Assembly (NCBI GenBank): GCA_951801955.1
Contig: CATOOV010000033.1
Coordinates: forward strand, 1-35,641
Direction: 5' to 3'
Source of the DNA: an uncultured Lachnospiraceae bacterium
Lineage (GTDB): Bacteria > Bacillota > Clostridia > Lachnospirales > Lachnospiraceae
DNA length: 35,641 bases
Part shown: in pieces, positions 1 through 7,273 of the stretch
How positions within the stretch are numbered: the first letter of the stretch is position 1
Layout: every line of letters starts with the position of its first letter
Translations under genes and position numbers: made by a program
The notes under the pieces: generated by a model
What the model was told of the DNA's origin: nothing
The model's input: only the letters and a program-made list of their open reading frames with translations
Databases searched by the model: none

Positions 1-64
1 TATTAAAGTACGCCCTTTTTTAATTTAAGCAAACATTTCCGACAGAACAGATCAAATATGACCA

Positions 65-122
65 TAAAAAAGGCAAAAAGAAAGCTGCCGCTTCACGATT
101 ATTCAATCGTTAAAGCGACAGC
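65..122 (-). terminator. Intrinsic terminator of htpG
   Basis: Read on the minus strand, positions 122-84 form a long imperfect hairpin (outer GCTG/CAGC, middle CGCTT/AAGCG, inner ACGATT/AATCGT, four-base loop). It is followed at 83-65 by a T-rich stretch interrupted by a few other bases. It lies about 75 bases beyond the htpG stop codon and is in the right orientation to end that transcript. Confidence 0.7.
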
Positions 123-142
123 CCCATATACAAAAATATTAT

Positions 143-187
143 GCGCACGCGCACAAGGTGAAATGATTGCTGCGCAAATGTGCACAC
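143..187. repeat. Interspersed intergenic repeat, copy A
   Basis: This stretch has the pattern GCGCACGCGCACAAG, about 14 A/T-rich bases, then TGCGCAAATGTGC. The same pattern occurs at 2558-2630 and 9860-9932. The ends are partly self-complementary (GCGCAC against GTGCAC), so it could fold. It lies between the htpG stop and the htpG terminator, so on the minus strand it would be in the htpG 3' untranslated RNA. This copy is shorter than the other two; the part corresponding to their right half is htpG coding sequence or is missing. Confidence 0.6.
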
Positions 188-195
188 TTTGTTCT

Positions 196-2298
196 CTATT
201 TTGCCAGCAGGAGCATAATCTGGTTACTTCTGGAGATAAATTTGCCCATTGCATCTGGAGCCAGCGGGCGGTTGCTCAGAAGAGCCAGGTCATAGAGCTG
301 TTCACAGAATACAGGAACATGTTCTGAATCTTTGTGTTCCAGGATATATGTCACCAATTCGTTATTGGCATTGAGTACCAGTGTCTGGTCACCCCCGAAC
401 ATAGAAGCATCCATGCCTGCCATACCATACATTTTCATCATATCCTGCATCCTGCGCCCTTCTTCGGAGAGCGTGATAACGGAAGCAATCTCTGCATTCT
501 TGAGCTTTTGTACAGATACTTTTAAATTCTCATTTCCAAGCGCTTTGTGGAAAACCTCTGTGAGCGTGTCTGTGGTCTCTTTCAACTCTTCTTCTGAAAC
601 CTCTTCTTTCAAGGAGTCAGTTACATCTGCGTCAATTCTTACAAAGCGGATTTTCTCATTTCTTCGTTCCAACTGGGTGATAAAGGAAGCGTCAATATTG
701 TGGTCTAAGATTACCGCATCCATGCCTTGTTCTTTGAACATATTGATATACTGTCCCTGCTGCTGCATATCTGTGACATAGTATATCGGTTTGCGGCTGT
801 CTTTTTCACTTTCTGCATCTTCTGTATTGGAGGTTTCTTCAGAAGCAGCGTCTGTATTTTCTTGGTCAGCCGAATTGTCAGAATTGGCGTCTGCGTCTTT
901 TTGATCGGATGATTCTTCTTCTACCTTCAGGCATTCCGGAAGAGTCAGATATTTGTTGTCCAGGTTTTTGAACAAAATATAGTCGTTCATCTTATCACAG
1001 AATTTTTCGTCTTTCAGGCAGCCGAATTTGATAAAGGGGCTGATATCATCCCAATATTTTTCATAAGATTCCTTTTCCGTTTTGCACATGCCGCTTAATT
1101 TGTCGGCAACCTTCTTTGTGATGTAATCAGAAATTTTCTTTACAAAACCGTCGTTTTGCAGGGCGCTTCTGGACACGTTTAAAGGCAGATCCGGACAGTC
1201 AATCACACCTTTTAAGAGCATTAAAAATTCCGGGATCACTTCCTTGATGTTATCTGCGATAAATACCTGGTTGTTGTATAACTTAATGGTTCCTTCAATG
1301 GAATCGTATTCTGTATTGATTTTTGGGAAATATAAAATTCCTTTCAGGTTGAAGGGATAGTCCATGTTCAAATGGATCCAAAACAGTGGTTCTTTGTAAT
1401 CCTGGAATACTTTGCGGTAAAATGTCTTATATTCCTCGTCTGTGCAGTCGTTGGGGTGTTTGGTCCACAAAGGATGGGTGTCATTTAAGGCAACAGGGCG
1501 TTTTACAATTTTTGCTTTTTCTGTACGCGGAGAAACCTCTACCTGTTCTTTTGTCCCGTCTTCCTTTTCTTTTTCCTCAAATTTTGCCTCCTCGACAATG
1601 GTTTCAATTACCTTATCCTTCTCTGTCACTTCGTCAGCAGGGATGGTTTCATATTCCTCTGGGGCATTTTCTTTTGCCAGATAGATTGCAGTAGGCATAA
1701 AGGAGCAGTATTTTTCAATGACCTCTTTTGCGCGGTATTCATTGGCAAATTCCAGGCAGTCCTCATTTAAGAAGAGGGTGATTTCTGTACCGACCGTCGT
1801 TTTGGAACCATCCGACATATCAAATTCTGTGCCGCCGTCACATTCCCAGTGGACAGGCGCCGCGTCTTTTTGATAGGACAGGGAGTCAATATGGACTTCA
1901 TCTGCAACCATGAAAGCAGAGTAGAAGCCCAGCCCAAAGTGACCGATAATCTGTTCTTCGCTTGCCTTGTCCTTATATTTTTCCAGGAAGTCGGCAGCTC
2001 CAGAGAAGGCAATCTGATTGATATATTCTTCCACCTCGTCTGCCGTCATACCCAGGCCATTGTCGATAAATTTCAAGGTCTTTTCTTCTGGGTTTACCAA
2101 AATCTGGATCTTTGGTTCATAGTCCTCTGGCAGTTCATATTCGCCCATCAAATCCAGTTTCTTCAATTTTGTAATAGCGTCGCAGCCATTGGAAATTAAC
2201 TCACGATAAAAAATATCGTGGTCAGAATACAGCCATTTTTTTATAATAGGAAAAATATTGTCGCTGTTGATGGAAAGGTTTCCATGTTTGTTGCTCAT
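196..2298 (-). CDS. htpG: Molecular chaperone HtpG (Hsp90)
   Basis: ATP-dependent cytosolic chaperone of the Hsp90 family, 700 aa from the ATG at 2298. That start has an AGGAG just upstream; a longer reading from 2373 would run through the promoter and is rejected. The N-terminal GHKL ATPase motifs are clear: ELISNGCDA with the catalytic Glu near residue 33 and Asn37, then DNGLGM and GHFGLGFYSAFM. ELISNGCDA replaces the usual ELISNASDA. Two charged stretches are longer than in typical bacterial HtpG: about residues 211-270 between the N and middle domains, rich in E and K, and about 455-502, rich in D, E, S and N, just before IYYVTD. Length is well above the roughly 625 aa of E. coli HtpG because of these. 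The gene is monocistronic, with its own promoter (2345-2373), CIRCE element (2381-2407) and terminator. Identification is secure. Confidence 0.97.
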   Translation of the reverse strand: MSNKHGNLSINSDNIFPIIKKWLYSDHDIFYRELISNGCDAITKLKKLDLMGEYELPEDYEPKIQILVNPEEKTLKFIDNGLGMTADEVEEYINQIAFSGAADFLEKYKDKASEEQIIGHFGLGFYSAFMVADEVHIDSLSYQKDAAPVHWECDGGTEFDMSDGSKTTVGTEITLFLNEDCLEFANEYRAKEVIEKYCSFMPTAIYLAKENAPEEYETIPADEVTEKDKVIETIVEEAKFEEKEKEDGTKEQVEVSPRTEKAKIVKRPVALNDTHPLWTKHPNDCTDEEYKTFYRKVFQDYKEPLFWIHLNMDYPFNLKGILYFPKINTEYDSIEGTIKLYNNQVFIADNIKEVIPEFLMLLKGVIDCPDLPLNVSRSALQNDGFVKKISDYITKKVADKLSGMCKTEKESYEKYWDDISPFIKFGCLKDEKFCDKMNDYILFKNLDNKYLTLPECLKVEEESSDQKDADANSDNSADQENTDAASEETSNTEDAESEKDSRKPIYYVTDMQQQGQYINMFKEQGMDAVILDHNIDASFITQLERRNEKIRFVRIDADVTDSLKEEVSEEELKETTDTLTEVFHKALGNENLKVSVQKLKNAEIASVITLSEEGRRMQDMMKMYGMAGMDASMFGGDQTLVLNANNELVTYILEHKDSEHVPVFCEQLYDLALLSNRPLAPDAMGKFISRSNQIMLLLAK

Positions 2299-2344
2299 AT
2301 GTTTTACACTCCTTTGTTTTGTCTTTCTAATTTTACTAAGGAAA

Positions 2345-2373
2345 ATTGTAATACCCATGCTCCCAAAAGTCAA
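2345..2373 (-). promoter_or_regulatory. Sigma-A promoter of htpG
   Basis: On the minus strand TTGACT (2373-2368) is followed after 17 bases by TACAAT (2350-2345). Both hexamers match the vegetative consensus at five of six positions. Transcription would start near 2338, giving a leader of about 40 nt before the ATG at 2298. Confidence 0.8.
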
Positions 2374-2380
2374 TAGAAAA

Positions 2381-2407
2381 TTAGCACTCTTTTAAGGTGA
2401 GTGCTAA
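2381..2407. promoter_or_regulatory. CIRCE operator (HrcA site)
   Basis: Perfect copy of the CIRCE element: TTAGCACTC (2381-2389), nine bases, GAGTGCTAA (2399-2407). CIRCE is the known binding site of the heat-shock repressor HrcA, normally at groE and dnaK operons. Here it lies 8 bp upstream of the -35 box of the htpG promoter, rather than between promoter and start codon as is most common. It therefore predicts HrcA control of htpG, but the geometry is unusual. Confidence 0.93.
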
Positions 2408-2521
2408 CAAAACAAGAAAAGTCCAGGGAAATCAAGGGTTTGCAAAATTATTAAAAGTTTATAAACTGGTGCCATAACAGCGCAACCTTCTTCAATATGA
2501 AGTTTGTTTATCGCATGTTAA

Positions 2522-2550
2522 TTGCCCTTTTTGCTGTTTTATTGTATAAT
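2522..2550 (+). promoter_or_regulatory. Promoter of MATE exporter gene
   Basis: TTGCCC (2522-2527), 17-base spacer, TATAAT (2545-2550). The transcript would begin near 2557, exactly where the interspersed repeat copy B starts, leaving a leader of about 190 nt before the ATG at 2751. The interval 2408-2521 between this promoter and CIRCE holds no gene; its only visible structure is a 12-bp palindrome AGTTTATAAACT at 2456-2467. Confidence 0.65.
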
Positions 2551-2557
2551 TGCAGGG

Positions 2558-2630
2558 GCACACTCGCACAAGAGGTAAATATTGTTTCGCAATTGTGCTC
2601 GGAGCGGCAAAGGGGATGTTGCAAAACGCA
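2558..2630. repeat. Interspersed intergenic repeat, copy B
   Basis: Starts GCACACTCGCACAAG and continues AAATATTG, TCGCAATTGTGC, GGAGCGG, GATGTTGCAAAA. It matches copy C (9860-9932) across its whole length and copy A (143-187) in its left half. It would form the 5' part of the leader RNA of the MATE gene at 2751. Its end sequences are partly self-complementary. Confidence 0.6.
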
Positions 2631-2641
2631 TAGGTTCCACG

Positions 2642-2682
2642 ATATATAGTAAAATACAGACAATATATTTACTATATATTGT
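2642..2682. promoter_or_regulatory. Overlapping dyads in MATE leader
   Basis: Two perfect inverted repeats interlock here. ATATATAGTAAA (2642-2653) pairs with TTTACTATATAT (2668-2679), 12 bp per arm. ACAATATAT (2660-2668) pairs with ATATATTGT (2674-2682), 9 bp per arm with a 5-base spacer. As RNA they would be mutually exclusive hairpins; as DNA they resemble a repressor operator. They lie 68 bases before the MATE start codon. No cognate regulator is adjacent, so the partner is unknown. Confidence 0.5.
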
Positions 2683-2750
2683 AGAGGCTTCTGATTTTGT
2701 GACAACCCCTTTGTTCGAGAAAAAGCAGGAAGGAACAGGAGTGAATCGTT

Positions 2751-4097
2751 ATGGCAGAACAGATAAAAGGCAGCATGGTAAATGGAAATCCCACAAAAGC
2801 ATTGATTGGGTTTACGCTGCCCATGGTGGCAGGAAATTTGTTTCAGCAGTTTTACAATATTATGGATTCTATCATTGTGGGAAATGTGGAGGGAGAGAAG
2901 GCACTTGCCGCAGTGGGAGCTTCCACAGCTATTACCATGCTGTTTGTCATGGTGGCAATGGGGACAGGCATTGGATGTTCCGTGGTGATTTCCCAGTTGT
3001 TTGGCGCAAAACAACTGGAGAAGATGAAAACGGCAATTTCTACAGCGTTGTTATCTATTTTGGGATTTAGTATTTTTTTAAGCGTCGTTGGAATTGTAAT
3101 CAACCGGGGAGTGATGCGGCTGATGGGGACTCCCAAGGATGTGTTTGAAGATGCGGCAAAATACATGCAGATTTATTTTTTTGGATTTGCATTTCTTTTT
3201 TTGTACAATGCTTTTTCTGCTATTTTCAACGCGTTGGGGGATTCCAGAAAACCGTTGTTATTTTTGATGTTTTCGTCCTTGCTCAATATTGGGCTGGATC
3301 TGTATTTTGTTGCAGGGCTCCATATGGGGGTGGCAGGCGTGGCATGGGCGACCTTGATTGCCCAAGGAATCTCAGCACTGTTATCTTTTTATTTTTTGAT
3401 GGTTAAGCTTCGGAAAATCAAAACCTCTAAATTTGCCCGGTTTGATGGGGAGCTTTTAAAAAATATGATTAAGGTAGCAATTCCAACGATTATACAGCAG
3501 TCTATTGTGTCGGTGGGAATGTTGTTGATCCAGTCCGCGGTAAACCGTTTTGGTTCCAGTTTCCTTGCCGGTTACACGGCGGCAACGAAAATCGACAATA
3601 TTGCCATTGTGCCTATGGTGGCAGTGGGCAATGCCGCTTCTACTTATGTGGCGCAGAATATGGGAGCAAAAAAGCCTGGGCGGGTTGGCAAGGGCTATCG
3701 GATCTGCCTTGTGATGGCGGCAGGCATTGGGCTTACAATTGCCTTGCTTTTGCATTTTACAGGAGACAGTTTTATCGGGCTGTTTCTTGATACCAATTCC
3801 AGTGCAGAGGCAATTTCAATTGGGGCAGATTATCTGAGTACGGTTTCCATGTTTTATTTTGTGATGGGGCTGATGAATGTCAGCGGCGGTGTACTGCGTG
3901 GGGCGGCGGATATGGGATGGTTTTTAAGCTGCAGCCTTTGTAACCTGATGACTAGGGTAGCCTTAACGTATGCTTTTGCCGACATCACCCATGGCATGAT
4001 TATTATGTGGGCAAATCCTGCTGGATGGAGCATCGGGCTTTTCATTGCTGTATTTCGGTATTTCCAGGGTGGATGGAAAAAGAAAGAGATTATTTGA
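2751..4097 (+). CDS. MATE family efflux transporter
   Basis: Multidrug and toxin extrusion protein, 448 aa, expected to export cationic compounds in exchange for Na+ or H+ across the cytoplasmic membrane. The N terminus TLPMVAGNLFQQFYNIMDS followed by the GASTAIT region is typical of the family, and about twelve hydrophobic segments fill the rest. Mid-protein IPTIIQQSIVSVG marks the start of the second six-helix half. Length is normal for the family. The ATG at 2751 has AGGAG eleven bases upstream. It is a single gene with a long leader carrying repeat B and two interlocking dyads, so expression is probably regulated. Substrate cannot be deduced. It is divergent from htpG. Confidence 0.92.
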   Translation: MAEQIKGSMVNGNPTKALIGFTLPMVAGNLFQQFYNIMDSIIVGNVEGEKALAAVGASTAITMLFVMVAMGTGIGCSVVISQLFGAKQLEKMKTAISTALLSILGFSIFLSVVGIVINRGVMRLMGTPKDVFEDAAKYMQIYFFGFAFLFLYNAFSAIFNALGDSRKPLLFLMFSSLLNIGLDLYFVAGLHMGVAGVAWATLIAQGISALLSFYFLMVKLRKIKTSKFARFDGELLKNMIKVAIPTIIQQSIVSVGMLLIQSAVNRFGSSFLAGYTAATKIDNIAIVPMVAVGNAASTYVAQNMGAKKPGRVGKGYRICLVMAAGIGLTIALLLHFTGDSFIGLFLDTNSSAEAISIGADYLSTVSMFYFVMGLMNVSGGVLRGAADMGWFLSCSLCNLMTRVALTYAFADITHGMIIMWANPAGWSIGLFIAVFRYFQGGWKKKEII

Positions 4098-4105
4098 TGA
4101 TCTAG

Positions 4106-4134
4106 TTGTATGGCATGTTGGAAAGCGTTATAAT
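4106..4134 (+). promoter_or_regulatory. Promoter of GH5-MoxR-DUF58-TGase operon
   Basis: TTGTAT (4106-4111), 17-base spacer, perfect TATAAT (4129-4134). The start codon at 4182 is about 40 bases downstream of the expected transcription start. No terminator is visible between the MATE stop and this promoter. Confidence 0.75.
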
Positions 4135-4181
4135 AAAAATATATCATGGGTCTTGAATCAAGAAATAGAGGAGGATTTGTT

Positions 4182-5216
4182 ATGAAGAAAAGTAGAAAAT
4201 GGATGTATCTTGGAGGTATGTTGGCGATCATGTTTGTAATGCTGGCCAGTGCCAGCCCTGTCCAGGCGCAAGGCAAAGCGTCCTACAGGCAGGATGAGAA
4301 ACAGGCAAGCGCCAAGAAACTTCCTGCACTGAAAGTAAAGGGTACAAAACTGGTGGATTCAAAAGGGAAAACGGTTCAGTTAAAAGGGATCAGCACCCAC
4401 GGGTTATCTTGGTTTCCGAAATATGTAAATCAAAAATCTTTTTCCTATATGAAAAAGAAATGGAAGGTCAACGCAGTGCGCCTTGCCCTTTATACCAGTG
4501 ATTACAATGGGTATTGCAATGGAGATGTTGCAAATCGCAAAACGTTGGAAAAAAGGATTGACCAAGGAATACAGTATGCGACGAAGGCGGGGCTTTATGT
4601 GATTATAGACTGGCATATTTTAAGTGACGGAAACCCACGTACCTATGAAAAAGAGGCGGTTGCGTTCTTTAAAAAAATGGCGTCAAAGTATAAAAAACAT
4701 ACCAATGTGCTCTATGAGATCTGCAATGAACCGAATGGTGGGACTTCCTGGAGCACCATCAAAACTTATGCAAAAAAAGTGGTAAAAACAATTCGTTCGA
4801 AAGATAAAAATGCAGTGATTTTAATTGGGACTCCCAACTGGTCCCAGGATGTGGACATTGTAGCAAAAAGCCTTTTGAAGGGTTATAAAAATTTGATGTA
4901 TTCCCTCCATTTTTACGCAGGGACCCATGGAACCCAACTGCGGGCAAAGGCAAAAACAGCGCTGAAAAAGGGGCTGCCGCTGTTTGTAACAGAATTTGGC
5001 ATCTCGGATGCTTCCGGCAACGGCGCTTTAAATAAGCAGGAGGGCGCACGTTGGATGAAATTTTTAAATGACAAAAAAATCAGTTATATGGCATGGAATT
5101 TATCAAATAAAGACGAGAGTTCTGCGCTGATTAAGTCTTCCTGCAAAAAAACTTCCGACTGGAAAGAAGGAGATCTTTCACCTTGGGGGAAGTGGTTTTT
5201 AAAACAGTTGAAATAG
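4182..5216 (+). CDS. Secreted GH5 family endoglucanase
   Basis: Glycoside hydrolase family 5, 344 aa from the ATG at 4182, chosen because AGGAGG lies just before it and a signal peptide follows at once (basic MKKSRKW, hydrophobic core, probable cleavage after about residue 29 at VQAQG). The catalytic domain, about residues 48-344, begins with VKGTKLVDSKGKTVQLKGIS as in GH5_2 cellulases. The acid/base Glu183 sits in the ICNEPNG motif and the nucleophile Glu271 in LFVTEFG; the conserved DWH (143-145) and HFY (243-245) are present. Likely substrate is a beta-1,4-glucan, but subfamily placement is inference. No carbohydrate-binding module or anchor is visible, so it should be released. Only 16 bases separate it from the MoxR gene, suggesting co-transcription. 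Confidence 0.92.
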   Translation: MKKSRKWMYLGGMLAIMFVMLASASPVQAQGKASYRQDEKQASAKKLPALKVKGTKLVDSKGKTVQLKGISTHGLSWFPKYVNQKSFSYMKKKWKVNAVRLALYTSDYNGYCNGDVANRKTLEKRIDQGIQYATKAGLYVIIDWHILSDGNPRTYEKEAVAFFKKMASKYKKHTNVLYEICNEPNGGTSWSTIKTYAKKVVKTIRSKDKNAVILIGTPNWSQDVDIVAKSLLKGYKNLMYSLHFYAGTHGTQLRAKAKTALKKGLPLFVTEFGISDASGNGALNKQEGARWMKFLNDKKISYMAWNLSNKDESSALIKSSCKKTSDWKEGDLSPWGKWFLKQLK

Positions 5217-5232
5217 AAAAGGAGGTGGAGAC

Positions 5233-6186
5233 TTGCAGCCTTACTATATAAGTGCCAATGAGGTTGTAGAACAGGTCAGCCAGGTAATCCTTGGCAAAGA
5301 AAAAGAAATAAAAGAAGTTATGCTTGCTATTCTGGCAAATGGACATATTCTCCTGGAAGATATTCCAGGAGTGGGAAAGACCACATTGGCACTTGCTTTT
5401 TCCAAGGCATTGGATTTGGATTACAGGCGGGTGCAGTTTACTCCAGATGTGATGCCCTCTGATTTAACCGGTTTTTCTATCTACCGCAGGGAGGAAGAAA
5501 GATTTGTATACCAGAAAGGATTGGTATTCTGCAACCTTCTGCTGGCAGATGAAATTAACCGGACTTCTCCAAAGACCCAGTCGGCTTTGCTGGAGGTCAT
5601 GGAGGAACACAAGGTGACTGTGGAGGGAGTTACCAGGGAAGTTCCAGAACCTTTTTTGGTAATTGCCACACAAAATCCCTTTGGAAGTGCAGGGACACAG
5701 CTTTTGCCGGAAGCACAGGTAGATCGTTTTATGGTGTCGCTGACATTGGGATATCCAGAGTTTGAACAGGAACTTTCCATGGCAATGTCTGTGGGAGAAA
5801 AAAGCCCTTTGGAATCGGTCAAGTCGGGATTGAATCAGAAGATACTGCTTGAAATGCAAAAAGAGGTTCACAGTGTCTATGTAAAAGAAGAAGTGTACCG
5901 TTATCTTTTAAAGCTGGTTACAGCTACACGAAACAACCCCTATTTGGAGAGGGGGGCAAGCCCAAGGGCAACTATTGCCATGGTTAAGATGGCAAAAGCG
6001 GCGGCATGGCTGGAGGGACGAAAGTATGTGACACCAAATGACGTGGAAAATCAATTTTCTTATGTGGCTTCCCATCGAATGATTCTCAATGGTTTGGCAA
6101 GGATAGAGCATGTCGGCAAAGCACAAATCTTTGAAAAAATATTAGAAAGCATTCCTAAACCGCCTATGGGAGAACGGGACAGATGA
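5233..6186 (+). CDS. MoxR-family AAA+ ATPase
   Basis: Cytosolic AAA+ ATPase of the MoxR group, 317 aa, thought from family knowledge to act as a chaperone-like factor for partner proteins encoded beside it. It starts with TTG at 5233, placed 8 bases after a near-perfect AAGGAGGTGG; no ATG nearby fits. Walker A is GVGKT (46-50), Walker B LLLADEINR (Asp106, Glu107), sensor 1 ATQN (145-148), and the arginine-finger region contains RFMVSLTLGYP. The C-terminal lid holds RGASPRATIAMVKMAKAAA, typical of MoxR. It overlaps the DUF58 gene by 4 bases (ATGA), so the two are translationally coupled. The MoxR-DUF58-transglutaminase order is a widely conserved cluster. Confidence 0.95.
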   Translation: MQPYYISANEVVEQVSQVILGKEKEIKEVMLAILANGHILLEDIPGVGKTTLALAFSKALDLDYRRVQFTPDVMPSDLTGFSIYRREEERFVYQKGLVFCNLLLADEINRTSPKTQSALLEVMEEHKVTVEGVTREVPEPFLVIATQNPFGSAGTQLLPEAQVDRFMVSLTLGYPEFEQELSMAMSVGEKSPLESVKSGLNQKILLEMQKEVHSVYVKEEVYRYLLKLVTATRNNPYLERGASPRATIAMVKMAKAAAWLEGRKYVTPNDVENQFSYVASHRMILNGLARIEHVGKAQIFEKILESIPKPPMGERDR

Positions 6187-7259
6187 AGGCGGTTATATTT
6201 TTCATTCTTATTTGTTTGACTTTGTATGCTGCTGCAATGTATCAATATCAGCCCCTTTTGCTGTTATTTTTTATGGAATGTTTTTTTCTGGTCATTATGG
6301 TGTTTCAGGCAATTTATTTTAAGAAAAGTATTACGCTGACATTTCTGAGACAGACAGATTATATGGAAAAAGGAACGGAATATTCTTGTATGGGAGAGAT
6401 CCATAATCGAGGAAACATGCCTGTCAACAGACTTGCTGTGCGGGTACGTTTGTGTTTTAGCGGCATGTCAAAGAGTGCCATGGAATATCTGTATGGAGGC
6501 AGCAGCAAGCAAGAAGACAATATTAAGTTTGAGATCTATGCCTGGTATTGCGGATTGCTTCGGGTAAAGATGGAATCTTTGAAAGTATTTGATTATTTAT
6601 CTTTGTTTTCCATGGCAAAGCCATTGCAGCAGGAAATGACAATTGCCGTTTTTCCCAAGGAGAGACCATTACATATTGAGCTGTCTCATTTTGCAGGGAA
6701 AGAAAATTTGGAAGAATCCAAACAGCAGATTCTTTGGTTAAAAGATGCCTATGGAGAGATTCGGCAGATTCGTGAATACCATATTGGAGATACCATGCGC
6801 CATATTCATTGGAATCAGAGCGCAAGAACGGACCAAATATGGATTCGTGAATATGAGGGAGAAATGGATTTGTCGATGGAATTACTTTTAGAGATAGAAC
6901 CTGTTTCTAATAATATTCCAGAGGAAATGGATGCGTTTTTTGAACTTTTATCGGCACTTGTGTTGGGATTGTTACAACATGTTCCCATGATACGGGTAAA
7001 TTGGTATGATGGGAGCAGAACATGCTTTACTGGCATGGAAGTTTCACAAACAAAAGACTGCAGGGAACTGCTGCTGCGTCTGTATCGTACTGATTTTTCC
7101 AGACAGGAACCGGCGTCATTTGAAAGGTTTCAATCAGAGCATGGAAATTTGTTCCGTCTGACATCTGGGCTTTCCTGGTTTTATGGCAAATCATTGATCT
7201 ATGGTTTTTCCAAAGAAAATCTAGATATGGAAATTGCACAACAGATCTATATCGTCTAA
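6183..7259 (+). CDS. DUF58 domain membrane protein
   Basis: 358-aa protein with two hydrophobic segments at the N terminus (about residues 4-20 and 24-46) and a soluble remainder. It carries the DUF58 signature YHIGDTMRHIHWNQSAR (199-215), followed by IREYEGEMD. DUF58 proteins are the usual partners of MoxR ATPases; the fold of the conserved part resembles a von Willebrand A-like domain in related proteins. Exact biochemical role is not established; a part in cell-envelope assembly or protease-like complex maturation is inferred from the neighbours. The start overlaps the MoxR stop, and the TGase gene follows after 14 bases with AGGAGG. Confidence 0.92.
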   Translation: MKAVIFFILICLTLYAAAMYQYQPLLLLFFMECFFLVIMVFQAIYFKKSITLTFLRQTDYMEKGTEYSCMGEIHNRGNMPVNRLAVRVRLCFSGMSKSAMEYLYGGSSKQEDNIKFEIYAWYCGLLRVKMESLKVFDYLSLFSMAKPLQQEMTIAVFPKERPLHIELSHFAGKENLEESKQQILWLKDAYGEIRQIREYHIGDTMRHIHWNQSARTDQIWIREYEGEMDLSMELLLEIEPVSNNIPEEMDAFFELLSALVLGLLQHVPMIRVNWYDGSRTCFTGMEVSQTKDCRELLLRLYRTDFSRQEPASFERFQSEHGNLFRLTSGLSWFYGKSLIYGFSKENLDMEIAQQIYIV

Positions 7260-7273
7260 GGAGGCGGGTTCTT

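Noticed and set aside
58-327. Plus-strand 89-codon frame at the left edge
   Set aside because: It crosses the htpG terminator hairpin, repeat copy A and the htpG 3' end, with no ribosome site and no family resemblance.
2456-2467. Palindrome AGTTTATAAACT as a separate operator
   Set aside because: It is short and A/T-rich in an A/T-rich gap; only a loosely similar sequence (near 2501) is nearby, so chance is likely.
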